Shown piece by piece: positions 1-5,303 of a stretch of DNA of 7,713 bases (the stretch's first letter is position 1; each line of letters opens with the position of its first letter). The position numbers and the translations under genes are program-made. This DNA is from Treponema sp. (GTDB taxonomy: Bacteria; Spirochaetota; Spirochaetia; Treponematales; Breznakiellaceae). Below the pieces are notes generated by a model. The model saw nothing but the letters and a program-made list of their open reading frames with translations, had not been told where the DNA came from and did not search any database. The DNA lies in NCBI GenBank assembly GCA_031280065.1, contig JAITHH010000152.1, positions 1 to 7,713 of the forward strand, in the 5' to 3' direction.

Positions 1-59
1 GGGCGGCGGCTATCCGGCGTCAACGCGGGCATCTGTTTAAGATGAGGCCAGGCCGACCG

Positions 60-113
60 GGGGGACCGGGGGGCCTGGGCCCTCCGGCGGGGGTGCGGGG
101 GCAGCGCCCCCGC
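60..113 (-). repeat. GC-rich palindromic repeat copy (inverted orientation)
   Basis: Read on the minus strand this is GCGGGGGC-GCT-GCCCCCGC (113 to 95) followed by a CACCCCCGCCGG block and further G/C runs. The order matches the first hairpin and linker of the copies at 201-262 and 4374-4446. Confidence 0.6.
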
Positions 114-129
114 GCTATCACACACGCGT

Positions 130-147
130 GAAGGCTTTAGCCTGAGC
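130..147 (-). repeat. 18-base dispersed motif, copy near the left edge
   Basis: Exact reverse complement of 6565-6582. It lies between two palindromic repeat copies (60-113 and 201-262), as the other copy lies next to 6515-6557, suggesting that the two motifs belong to one composite element. Confidence 0.7.
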
Positions 148-200
148 GGTGCGCAGCTTTTCTCCACCGCTTCCACGCCATAGCGCATCACTCTCATATC

Positions 201-262
201 TGCGGGGGTTCCACCCCCGCAACACCCCCGCCGGGGGGATTCATCCCCCCGGCCCCCCGGAT
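201..262. repeat. GC-rich palindromic repeat copy downstream of the chemoreceptor
   Basis: Two perfect hairpins: TGCGGGGGT/ACCCCCGCA (201-209 with 213-221) and CCGGGGGGAT/ATCCCCCCGG (231-240 with 243-252). The first is identical to that at 4374-4394. The second has the same outer stem as the 4401-4437 hairpin but lacks its inner stem. It lies 3' of the chemoreceptor gene and could also act as its transcript end, although no T-run is present. Confidence 0.75.
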
Positions 263-289
263 GGCTTAGTCTTGCGCCCTTCCCCCCGC

Positions 290-2401
290 TTATTCCACCT
301 TGAAGCGGGAAACTTCCTTGACCAGGTTTTCAATGTATTCTTTGTTCCGGGCGCTTATGTCGCTTATCTTGTGTACCGCGATGTTTATCTGCTCCGTGCC
401 AATCGCCATCTCGTTCATGCCCCCCGCTATCTCTTCGCTGATCATACTCAAACTGCCGCTTTCCGCTATCACCTCGTTGGAACTCTCCAGCATCTCCTGC
501 GAACCGCTCTTCACCTGCCGCGTAATCGCGTTCACCTGGCCGATAGCCTCAAGAACCTGCCTGCTCCCCGCGCTCTGCTCCTCCATCGCGTTCCTAATGC
601 CCGCCTCCTGGCCCGACACCGTCCGTACCCCCCCGTCAATGGACCCGAACTTACCCAGCACATTTTCTGTTGACCGGGTGATCTTGTCTATGGAACTCTT
701 GATCTTCTTGAGCACCGCGCTGATCGTCTTGGACTGCGCGCTGGAATTCTCGGCAAGTTTGCGAATTTCACCGGCGACCACCGCAAAACCCTTGCCCGCT
801 TCCCCCGCGTGGGCCGCCTCGATAGCCGCGTTCATGGAGAGCAGGTTCGTCTGGCTGGCGATATTCTCCATGACCGCGTTGATTTCCAGCAGCCCCTCGG
901 ACTCGCGGGCGATCTCCTGAATATCCGCGGCAACCTCTTCCAGACCGCCCCGGCCCGCTTCGGAAGCCCCGGTCAGCTCCCGCACATTTTCCGCGTTTTT
1001 GACGAGCGTCTGCGTAACAAACTGAATATTGGCCAGCATCGCCTCAATCGCCTGGGAAGTTTGAGAAACGCCGAGCGCCTGCCGCTCAACATGGCCGTTG
1101 AGCTTGCTGATGTTCCCGGAGATACGCTCCATGGAAACGTGCGTCTGGGTAACGCTGGCCGCCTGATTGATGACGCGGCCCTTGATGCTCTGAATGTTGG
1201 CGGTAATCTCGTTGATTGCCGCCGCGCTTTCGCTGATGTTGACGGCCAGCTCGTTCCCAATGTCGAAGAGCAGCGCCGCCTGTTTTTTGATCGTGATGAT
1301 GAGCAGTTTTATTTTCGCCAGAGTATCGTTGAAGTATTTTGCTAAATCCCCGATTTCATCTTTAGAGTGAATGTTAACGGAACGGGTCAGGTCTCCTTCC
1401 CCTTCGGAAATATCTTTTAATTGATCCGCTACCGTTTTAATGGGCCTGACGGCCCGCCGGATAACCAGGGAAAGGGCCGCCGCAAAAAAGAGCAGCGTTA
1501 CTGCTGATATGATGACCGAATTCCTGGTAACGCGGTCCGCGTCAGCGAACACTGCGCTTGCCGGAATAATAGACACCAGATTCCAATCCGCGATGCTCAC
1601 CGGTTCCGCGCAGATAAACACCTTGCCGTCCATTCCGAAGAACGGTTTGGAACCAGTAACGCTGTTTCTGAACCGCTCAAGGCCGTGATCAGAAAAGAAA
1701 TCTTTTACCATAACGGCGGCTGTGTCCGGGTTTGATATGTAGCGCCCCGAAGCATGGAGGATGTAGCTCCTGATTTCGGGAATCGCCGATTGCGCGTTTG
1801 CCATATCATCCAGCGTCTCGATGCTGATGTCTTCCGCCAGAATTGCCGCCGGCTTTCCCCGCTCATCGAACACCGCTTTGGTCAGCGCCACGGTGGTTGT
1901 TTTGGTTACCATATCGAGGTAGGGATCGGTAAAGACGACTCGTCCGCCCGCGGCGATTCCGGCAGTAAACCAGCTTCTGGCCGTATTGTCGTAATCGGGA
2001 TCGGGATACCAGCCGTCGCCGGAGGCAAAAAAGCCGCCGGGATCGGTCCAGCGCCCCGGACTGGACCCGAACAGGGACAGCACGCCGGGCAGGTTTTTCG
2101 CCATCTTCCGGTAATACTCCTGGAGCGCGAGCCGGTCTTCTTCGGAGGAGGCGGCGCGTTCAATGAGGGGCAGCGCATTCACCGCGGTGAATTCCAGGAG
2201 GAGCGCCCGCTCTTGAAGTTCCGCGGCTATCCGGTCCCGCAGGCTCCGGGTGCTTTCTTTGATAAAGCGTTCGGCGGACTCGGCGGCATCCGAGCGGAAT
2301 TCCCAGACGAACAGGATAGACAAGAGCAGCGTTATTCCGAACGCGCCTGAAACGGTGAGGGCGATCAATTTTACCGCCAGCGATTGTTTTTTTTCACGCA
2401 T
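290..2401 (-). CDS. Methyl-accepting chemotaxis protein with periplasmic double-Cache sensor
   Basis: This 703-residue transmembrane chemoreceptor would sense a periplasmic ligand and control the CheA kinase. Visible in the translation are TM1 (about residues 10-32), an extracytoplasmic sensor (about 37-290), TM2 (about 293-314), a HAMP domain (about 315-370, with RPIK and the DEIG segment) and a long cytoplasmic coiled coil. Its hairpin tip (about 512-550) carries [19 protein letters not shown] followed by [18 protein letters not shown], the hallmark of the family. The sensor resembles dCache_1: RSWF at 142-145, a DPYLD segment at 159-163 and EDISI at 190-194. The spacing of Y137, R142, W144, F145 and D191 resembles the amino-acid-binding version of dCache, so an amino-acid-type ligand is possible (inference). 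There is no C-terminal NWETF-type CheR tether; the protein ends RFKVE. The ATG start is supported by GGAAGG six bases upstream. The gene is monocistronic here. The family call is certain; the ligand is unknown. Confidence 0.97.
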   Translation of the reverse strand: MREKKQSLAVKLIALTVSGAFGITLLLSILFVWEFRSDAAESAERFIKESTRSLRDRIAAELQERALLLEFTAVNALPLIERAASSEEDRLALQEYYRKMAKNLPGVLSLFGSSPGRWTDPGGFFASGDGWYPDPDYDNTARSWFTAGIAAGGRVVFTDPYLDMVTKTTTVALTKAVFDERGKPAAILAEDISIETLDDMANAQSAIPEIRSYILHASGRYISNPDTAAVMVKDFFSDHGLERFRNSVTGSKPFFGMDGKVFICAEPVSIADWNLVSIIPASAVFADADRVTRNSVIISAVTLLFFAAALSLVIRRAVRPIKTVADQLKDISEGEGDLTRSVNIHSKDEIGDLAKYFNDTLAKIKLLIITIKKQAALLFDIGNELAVNISESAAAINEITANIQSIKGRVINQAASVTQTHVSMERISGNISKLNGHVERQALGVSQTSQAIEAMLANIQFVTQTLVKNAENVRELTGASEAGRGGLEEVAADIQEIARESEGLLEINAVMENIASQTNLLSMNAAIEAAHAGEAGKGFAVVAGEIRKLAENSSAQSKTISAVLKKIKSSIDKITRSTENVLGKFGSIDGGVRTVSGQEAGIRNAMEEQSAGSRQVLEAIGQVNAITRQVKSGSQEMLESSNEVIAESGSLSMISEEIAGGMNEMAIGTEQINIAVHKISDISARNKEYIENLVKEVSRFKVE

Positions 2402-2407
2402 ATTAAA

Positions 2408-2413
2408 CCTTCC
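2408..2413 (-). promoter_or_regulatory. Ribosome binding site of the chemoreceptor gene
   Basis: On the minus strand GGAAGG is followed by six bases (TTTAAT) and then the ATG at 2401. This supports that start over internal ones, because it also keeps the whole of TM1. Confidence 0.6.
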
Positions 2414-2559
2414 TTGTATCGCATATATTCATACGGCTCTTTAAAAATACTTCCCGCCCTGGCTCCATATCAGTTATTCTGTCCGCCGGTATTTTTTATA
2501 GAAAACGCTGGATGGAACAGCAGTAATACTACCGGCGCTCGTATTGCCGCCGCAGACGC

Positions 2560-2715
2560 TCAAGCCGCCGTGTTTCCGGGCAGCGGTTTCCCCCTTTGAA
2601 GTCCGGCCCGCGACACGGTAATGCCGCGCTCTGCGTCCGCGAGCCAGTCATGGCGGTTATTTTCCTGGAATTCGGAAGAAAAGTCAAGGATAGCCAGGGT
2701 GAGTATGGTGAACAT
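2560..2715 (-). CDS. Possible small hypothetical protein or gene remnant (51 aa)
   Basis: I do not recognise this reading frame. It starts with MFTILTLAILDF, a short hydrophobic stretch, continues through a charged segment containing NNRHDWLADAE, and ends with VSRAGLQRGKPLPGN before a TGA. The last part is repeated at 2736-2831 as VLRTGLHGGKPLPEQ, and several nucleotide differences between the two copies are at wobble positions, which hints that this was or is coding sequence. The frame stays open well upstream of the ATG (no stop back to about 2835). No good ribosome binding site precedes the ATG (GCCTCGCAGCGCCGT), so the true start, if there is one, is unclear. It could equally be the decayed remains of a larger gene or a dispersed repeat that happens to be open. 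Confidence 0.25.
   Translation of the reverse strand: MFTILTLAILDFSSEFQENNRHDWLADAERGITVSRAGLQRGKPLPGNTAA
2579..2611. repeat. Direct repeat, copy 1
   Basis: This 33-base segment is identical to 2791-2823 at 27 of 33 positions by direct alignment, without gaps. It begins GGCAGCGG and contains TGAAG and CCGG blocks. Similarity fades beyond the right end. Confidence 0.7.
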
Positions 2716-2735
2716 ACGGCGCTGCGAGGCGGCAG

Positions 2736-2831
2736 TTATGGGTACACGGGAAGCAGGCGCTTTTGAACCAGGGGCAGGGCGATTTGTTCCGGCAGCGGCT
2801 TCCCTCCATGAAGCCCGGTCCGCAATACCAT
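2736..2831 (-). pseudogene. Possible coding fragment paralogous to 2560-2715
   Basis: A 31-codon open stretch begins MVLRTGLHGGKPLPEQ and runs to a TAA. Thirteen residues align with the end of the frame at 2560-2715 (V-x-R-x-G-L-x-x-G-K-P-L-P, 9 of 13 identical). The two copies lie 212 bases apart in the same orientation. The fragment starts only about 45 bases after the pterin synthase stop codon and overlaps the stem at 2829-2838. No ribosome binding site was seen. It is best read as a duplicated gene fragment or repeat element; its function is unknown. Confidence 0.25.
2791..2823. repeat. Direct repeat, copy 2
   Basis: Partner of 2579-2611 in the same orientation, 212 bases to the right, matching at 27 of 33 positions. 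It is followed immediately by the inverted repeat at 2829-2868, which copy 1 lacks. Confidence 0.7.
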
Positions 2832-2868
2832 AACCCGGCCATTGGCAGCACCAGATGACCGGGTTATG
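2829..2868 (-). terminator. Stem-loop downstream of the pterin synthase gene
   Basis: CATAACCCGG (2829-2838) and CCGGGTTATG (2859-2868) are perfect 10-base inverted arms around a 20-base loop. The structure begins nine bases after the TAA of the pterin synthase gene. No run of T follows on the minus strand, so it is not a canonical intrinsic terminator. It may instead act as a 3' stabilising or factor-dependent end, or be part of the neighbouring repeat. Confidence 0.4.
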
Positions 2869-2876
2869 TCAGCGGT

Positions 2877-3359
2877 TTAATAGTCTTGTTTTGCCGCGAT
2901 AAGGTTTCTCGCGTTGGACTGGAAGCGCAGACTCTTGATGGTCAGTTTGTCTTTCAGCAGCTCGTGAAAAAGCTCAACCATGTTTTCACAGGTGGAAATC
3001 TTTTTCGTTACCACCAGGCGGCTTTCAGGTACGGCATAGCCCAGCGCGCATTTAAACGCCGTCCCCCGCTGGGTATTGTCCTTATCGCCGTTTTTAATAC
3101 CCTGCTTCTCATAGACGCCCAGAATCGCTTCCATGAGCGGATCGCCTTCCTGCAGCAGCAGCGCATGGTCGAAATTCTGCATTACGTCCCAGATAATGCC
3201 TTGAATATCCTTGACCGGCTTTACGAATCCCCGCTCGTCAGCGGTTCCCGCAACCTCTGCTGTCAGTTCCCCATGATGCCCATGCAGGTACTGCGCCTCT
3301 CCCGGATGCTTCCAGAACCGGTGGGCATACTCGATACAAAGTCTCGTGGTGATTGTCAT
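2877..3359 (-). CDS. 6-pyruvoyl-tetrahydropterin synthase / QueD-family protein, variant active site
   Basis: This family acts on 7,8-dihydroneopterin triphosphate, leading to tetrahydrobiopterin, queuosine or, in a bypass form, folate. Zinc ligands are visible as H13 (YAHRF), H26 and H28 (LHGHHG); the catalytic Asp-His pair is D64-H65 (NFDHALLL), and a CEN segment (124-126) matches the usual AEN/SEN region. The cysteine that QueD carries four residues before the first His of HGH is replaced by A22, with E21 next to it. Forms with glutamate replacing or accompanying that cysteine are known in bacteria lacking folB, spirochaetes included, and make 6-hydroxymethyldihydropterin. A folate role is therefore plausible but inferred. 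At 160 residues it is longer than typical QueD (about 120), with extra sequence around residues 75-112. ATG is supported by AGGAGG five bases upstream. The gene has its own promoter and is separated from pstB by 225 bases. Confidence 0.88.
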   Translation of the reverse strand: MTITTRLCIEYAHRFWKHPGEAQYLHGHHGELTAEVAGTADERGFVKPVKDIQGIIWDVMQNFDHALLLQEGDPLMEAILGVYEKQGIKNGDKDNTQRGTAFKCALGYAVPESRLVVTKKISTCENMVELFHELLKDKLTIKSLRFQSNARNLIAAKQDY

Positions 3360-3364
3360 ACAAT

Positions 3365-3370
3365 CCTCCT
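3365..3370 (-). promoter_or_regulatory. Ribosome binding site of the pterin synthase gene
   Basis: A perfect AGGAGG on the minus strand, five bases before the ATG at 3359. It is the strongest Shine-Dalgarno sequence in the window and fixes this start. Confidence 0.8.
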
Positions 3371-3426
3371 CGCGTCATGTTTGGTCACTGTTAAATTATA
3401 AGAGCGTCCAACGGATGCTTTTTATC

Positions 3427-3439
3427 AGTAACCATTACT
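3427..3439. promoter_or_regulatory. Dyad AGTAA-CCA-TTACT near the predicted transcription start
   Basis: Perfect 5-base inverted arms around CCA. It abuts the larger dyad at 3438-3456 and lies about where transcription from the predicted promoter would begin, so it could be part of an operator. The regulator is unknown. Confidence 0.35.
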
Positions 3440-3456
3440 ATTATTGATAATAATAG
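3438..3456. promoter_or_regulatory. AT-rich 19-bp dyad overlapping the -10 element (putative operator)
   Basis: CTATTATT and AATAATAG are perfect 8-base inverted arms around GAT. The dyad covers the predicted -10 hexamer of the pterin synthase promoter, a position typical of repressor sites. Its AT-rich palindromic character resembles boxes bound by the Fur/PerR/Zur family, but it matches no consensus exactly, so the regulator is inference. Confidence 0.45.
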
Positions 3457-3475
3457 AGGAAGTTTACTGAGTCAA
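3447..3475 (-). promoter_or_regulatory. Sigma-70-type promoter for the pterin synthase gene
   Basis: On the minus strand TTGACT (3470-3475) is followed by a 17-base spacer and TATTAT (3447-3452), five of six matches to consensus for -35 and -10. Predicted transcription begins near 3440, giving a leader of about 80 bases. The site lies in an AT-rich island that stands out from the GC-rich surroundings. Confidence 0.65.
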
Positions 3476-3483
3476 GCGTTTTT

Positions 3484-3517
3484 CTGAAATTTACCCATAA
3501 ATTTAAGGAAATTTCAG
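3484..3517. promoter_or_regulatory. AT-rich inverted repeat upstream of the -35 (UP element or activator site)
   Basis: CTGAAATTT (3484-3492) and AAATTTCAG (3509-3517) are perfect 9-base inverted arms. AAATTT occurs three times, at 3487, 3499 and 3509, roughly one helical turn apart and upstream of the -35. This could be an UP element or a regulator site; the sequence alone cannot decide. Confidence 0.35.
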
Positions 3518-3532
3518 GCGGAGTGAATGGCT

Positions 3533-3581
3533 CCCGCAGCGGTATGCGGGATTTTATACCCTCTCCGGGATAGCTCCCCGG
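3533..3581 (-). terminator. Possible stem-loops ending the pst operon
   Basis: Two small hairpins lie just after the pstB stop: CCGGG/CCCGG (3565-3569 with 3577-3581) and CCCGCA/TGCGGG (3533-3538 with 3545-3550). Neither has a T-run on the minus strand, so termination here is only plausible. Confidence 0.25.
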
Positions 3582-3584
3582 CGC

Positions 3585-4331
3585 TCACCCAAAACGCCCG
3601 GAAATATAGTCCTCCGTGCGGCGGTCGGCGGGATTGGTGAACAGCAGTTTGGTGCTGCCGTATTCGATGATCTCCCCCAGCAGGAAGAACGCCGTCCGGT
3701 CGCTTATCCGGGAAGCCTGGTGCATGGCGTGGGTTACGATGATGATGCTGTAGTCCCGTTTCAGTTCCGTCATCAGTTCCTCGATCCGGCCCGTGGCGAT
3801 AGGGTCAAGGGCGCTGGTGGGCTCGTCCATGAGGATGATCTCCGGCTCCATGGCGATACTCCGGGCGATGCACAGCCGCTGCTGCTGGCCCCCGGACAGG
3901 CTCAAAGCGCTTTTCTTCAGGCGATCCTTCACCTCGTCCCACAGGGCCGCCTTGATCAGGGACGTTTCCACGAGTTCCGTCAGCCGCCGCCGGTCCCGCA
4001 GCCCCTGCATCCGGGGCCCGTAGGCCACGTTGTCAAAGATATTCATGTTGAAGGGGTTCGGCTTTTGGAACACCATGCCCACCCTGCGCCGCAGCGCGGT
4101 TACGTCCATGTCCCCGTAGATGTCCTGACCGTCCAGGAGCACCGTCCCGCTCACCCAGCACGAGGGGATCAGGTCATTCATCCGGTTAATAGCGCGGATA
4201 AAAGTGGATTTCCCGCAGCCCGAAGGCCCAATCAGGGCGGCGATTTCGCGGCTTTCCAGGTTAAAGGTGATATTTTTCAGCGCCTGGAATTCACCGTAGA
4301 ATAGGTCTAGGTTCTGTACGTCAAGTTTCAA
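3585..4331 (-). CDS. pstB: Phosphate ABC transporter ATP-binding protein PstB
   Basis: This cytoplasmic ATPase powers phosphate import through PstC and PstA. At 248 residues it is close to the usual length. Motifs in order are Walker [10 protein letters not shown] (35-43), Q-loop MVFQKPNPF with Q89, signature LSGGQQQR (145-152), Walker B IILMDE with catalytic E170, D-loop SALD (173-176) and switch H201 in VTHAM. The text around these ([36 protein letters not shown]) follows PstB specifically rather than ABC ATPases in general. The start is TTG, supported by AGGAG six bases upstream; the next downstream candidate would remove the conserved FYG-F-ALKNI segment. It is the last gene of the operon and is separated from pstA by 138 bases that carry a palindromic repeat. 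No phoU follows. Confidence 0.98.
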   Translation of the reverse strand: MKLDVQNLDLFYGEFQALKNITFNLESREIAALIGPSGCGKSTFIRAINRMNDLIPSCWVSGTVLLDGQDIYGDMDVTALRRRVGMVFQKPNPFNMNIFDNVAYGPRMQGLRDRRRLTELVETSLIKAALWDEVKDRLKKSALSLSGGQQQRLCIARSIAMEPEIILMDEPTSALDPIATGRIEELMTELKRDYSIIIVTHAMHQASRISDRTAFFLLGEIIEYGSTKLLFTNPADRRTEDYISGRFG

Positions 4332-4337
4332 GTTTCT

Positions 4338-4342
4338 CTCCT
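4338..4342 (-). promoter_or_regulatory. Ribosome binding site that selects the TTG start of pstB
   Basis: AGGAG on the minus strand, six bases (AGAAAC) before TTG at 4331-4329. No in-frame ATG or GTG nearby would be better placed. Confidence 0.7.
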
Positions 4343-4373
4343 ATTGGCGGGGGAATGTCCGTGGCTCCCTAGC

Positions 4374-4446
4374 TGCGGGGGTTCCACCCCCGCACCCCCG
4401 CCGGGGGGCCATCGAACCGTAGGTTCGCGCCCCCCGGACCCCCCGT
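4374..4446. repeat. GC-rich palindromic repeat between pstA and pstB
   Basis: The element consists of two hairpins: TGCGGGGGT/ACCCCCGCA (4374-4382 with 4386-4394, loop TCC) and CCGGGGGGC/GCCCCCCGG (4401-4409 with 4429-4437). The second encloses an inner stem CGAACC/GGTTCG (4413-4418 with 4422-4427). The first hairpin is identical to that at 201-221, and the second hairpin matches 6515-6555 in the opposite orientation. Lying inside the operon, it would form strong RNA structure between pstA and pstB and could affect transcript processing or relative expression (inference). Confidence 0.8.
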
Positions 4447-4469
4447 TAAGTTTGCTTTTTTGTGTAACC

Positions 4470-5303
4470 CTAGCCCCTATTCCCCGCCCGCCCTGATAAC
4501 AGCCGAGTCGCCGTGTTGATAACCAATACCAGCGCAATAAGAACCGCCGCCGCCGAAAACGCCTCCCCAAAATCCTCAACAGTCATCGCCTCCTTCGCCA
4601 AATAGTACAGATGAACCGTCAGCGTCCGGCCCGAATCAGCAAGAGACCGGGGAACCCGCTTCGCCAGCCCCACCGTCAGCAGCACCGGCGCGGATTCCCC
4701 CGCAGCCCGGCCAATAGCCAGAATCGCCGAACTCACCATCCCCGGCAGCGCCGAAGGCAGCACCGTGTGCATAATCGTCTGAAACTTCGTCGCCCCCAGG
4801 GACAGCGAACCCTCCCGGAACGAATCAGGTACGGTCTTAAGCGACTCCTCCGTCGTGCGGATGATCACCGGCAGAATCATAATAGACAGCGTCAGCGCCC
4901 CGGACAGAATCGACTGCCCCGCACGAAGAAACCGGCAAAACACCAGCAGCCCGAAAAGCCCGTATATAATAGAAGGAATCCCCGCCAGCGTTTCTATAGC
5001 CAGCCGGAGCAGGCGGACCGGCCCCGTGTCGCGGGCATACTCGTTCAGGAAAATCGCCGTTACCACCCCCAGCGGCAGGGCAATCGCAATCGAGAGCAGC
5101 GCCAAGTACAGGGTCGTCAGGATCATGGGGAGCAGATTCCGCTCCGCCCCAGGTGTGAATAGCGCCAGCTTGAACGCGCCCGCAGACTGCCCCAGGATGT
5201 AGGCCAGCACGAATACCAGCGCGCCAATCACCAGGATCAAGGCCGAAGCCATCAGCCCGTAGAGCAGACGGTCTACGAGCCGCCCCGGGTTGAACCCCCT
5301 CAC
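4470..5303 (-). CDS. pstA: Phosphate ABC transporter permease PstA
   Basis: This 277-residue inner-membrane subunit pairs with PstC to form the phosphate channel. Hydrophobic segments are at about 17-38, 58-85, 107-125, 134-150, 186-212 and 247-265. The permease EAA-type loop, which contacts PstB, is EGSLSLGATKFQTIMHTVLP (164-183). ETLAGIPSIIYGLFGL (104-119) and GRAAGESAPVL (198-208) are typical of the PstA family. The start is GTG within GTGA, overlapping the pstC stop by four bases, with GGGAGG four bases upstream. This arrangement suggests translational coupling to pstC. Length and motifs are normal for the family. Confidence 0.97.
   Translation of the reverse strand: MRGFNPGRLVDRLLYGLMASALILVIGALVFVLAYILGQSAGAFKLALFTPGAERNLLPMILTTLYLALLSIAIALPLGVVTAIFLNEYARDTGPVRLLRLAIETLAGIPSIIYGLFGLLVFCRFLRAGQSILSGALTLSIMILPVIIRTTEESLKTVPDSFREGSLSLGATKFQTIMHTVLPSALPGMVSSAILAIGRAAGESAPVLLTVGLAKRVPRSLADSGRTLTVHLYYLAKEAMTVEDFGEAFSAAAVLIALVLVINTATRLLSGRAGNRG

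Larger units (their letters stand above)
2402..2876. other. 475-bp interval without an established gene
   Basis: The interval lies between the chemoreceptor start and the pterin synthase stop. It holds a diverged direct repeat (2579-2611 and 2791-2823), a 10-bp-stem inverted repeat (2829-2868) and short minus-strand reading frames around the repeats. The part next to the chemoreceptor (about 2402-2520) is more AT-rich and presumably carries its promoter. I see no convincing -35/-10 pair there. No RNA gene was recognised. Confidence 0.6.

Noticed and set aside
60..262. CRISPR-like array from repeated GC palindromes
   Set aside because: The copies are in opposite orientations, differ in sequence and spacing, and have no unique spacers of constant length or cas genes nearby.
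149..1345. Overlapping plus-strand frames of 174, 206 and 178 codons
   Set aside because: They mirror the chemoreceptor or its 3' repeats, lack ribosome binding sites and recognisable domains, and overlap each other.
2416..2443. Sigma-28-like TAAAG and CGATA boxes upstream of the chemoreceptor
   Set aside because: The spacing is one base too long, and transcription would begin inside the ribosome binding site at 2408-2413, so it is unlikely to be the working promoter.
4401..4461. Plus-strand intrinsic terminator (GC hairpin followed by a T-run at 4456-4461)
   Set aside because: No plus-strand gene lies upstream, and the T-run is almost 20 bases from the stem. The hairpin is better explained as a member of the dispersed repeat family.
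4328..4579. Minus-strand 83-codon frame overlapping the end of pstA
   Set aside because: It is a frame-shifted reading of the pstA C-terminus and of the palindromic repeat. Its composition is Arg/Gly-rich and it overlaps well-supported pstA.
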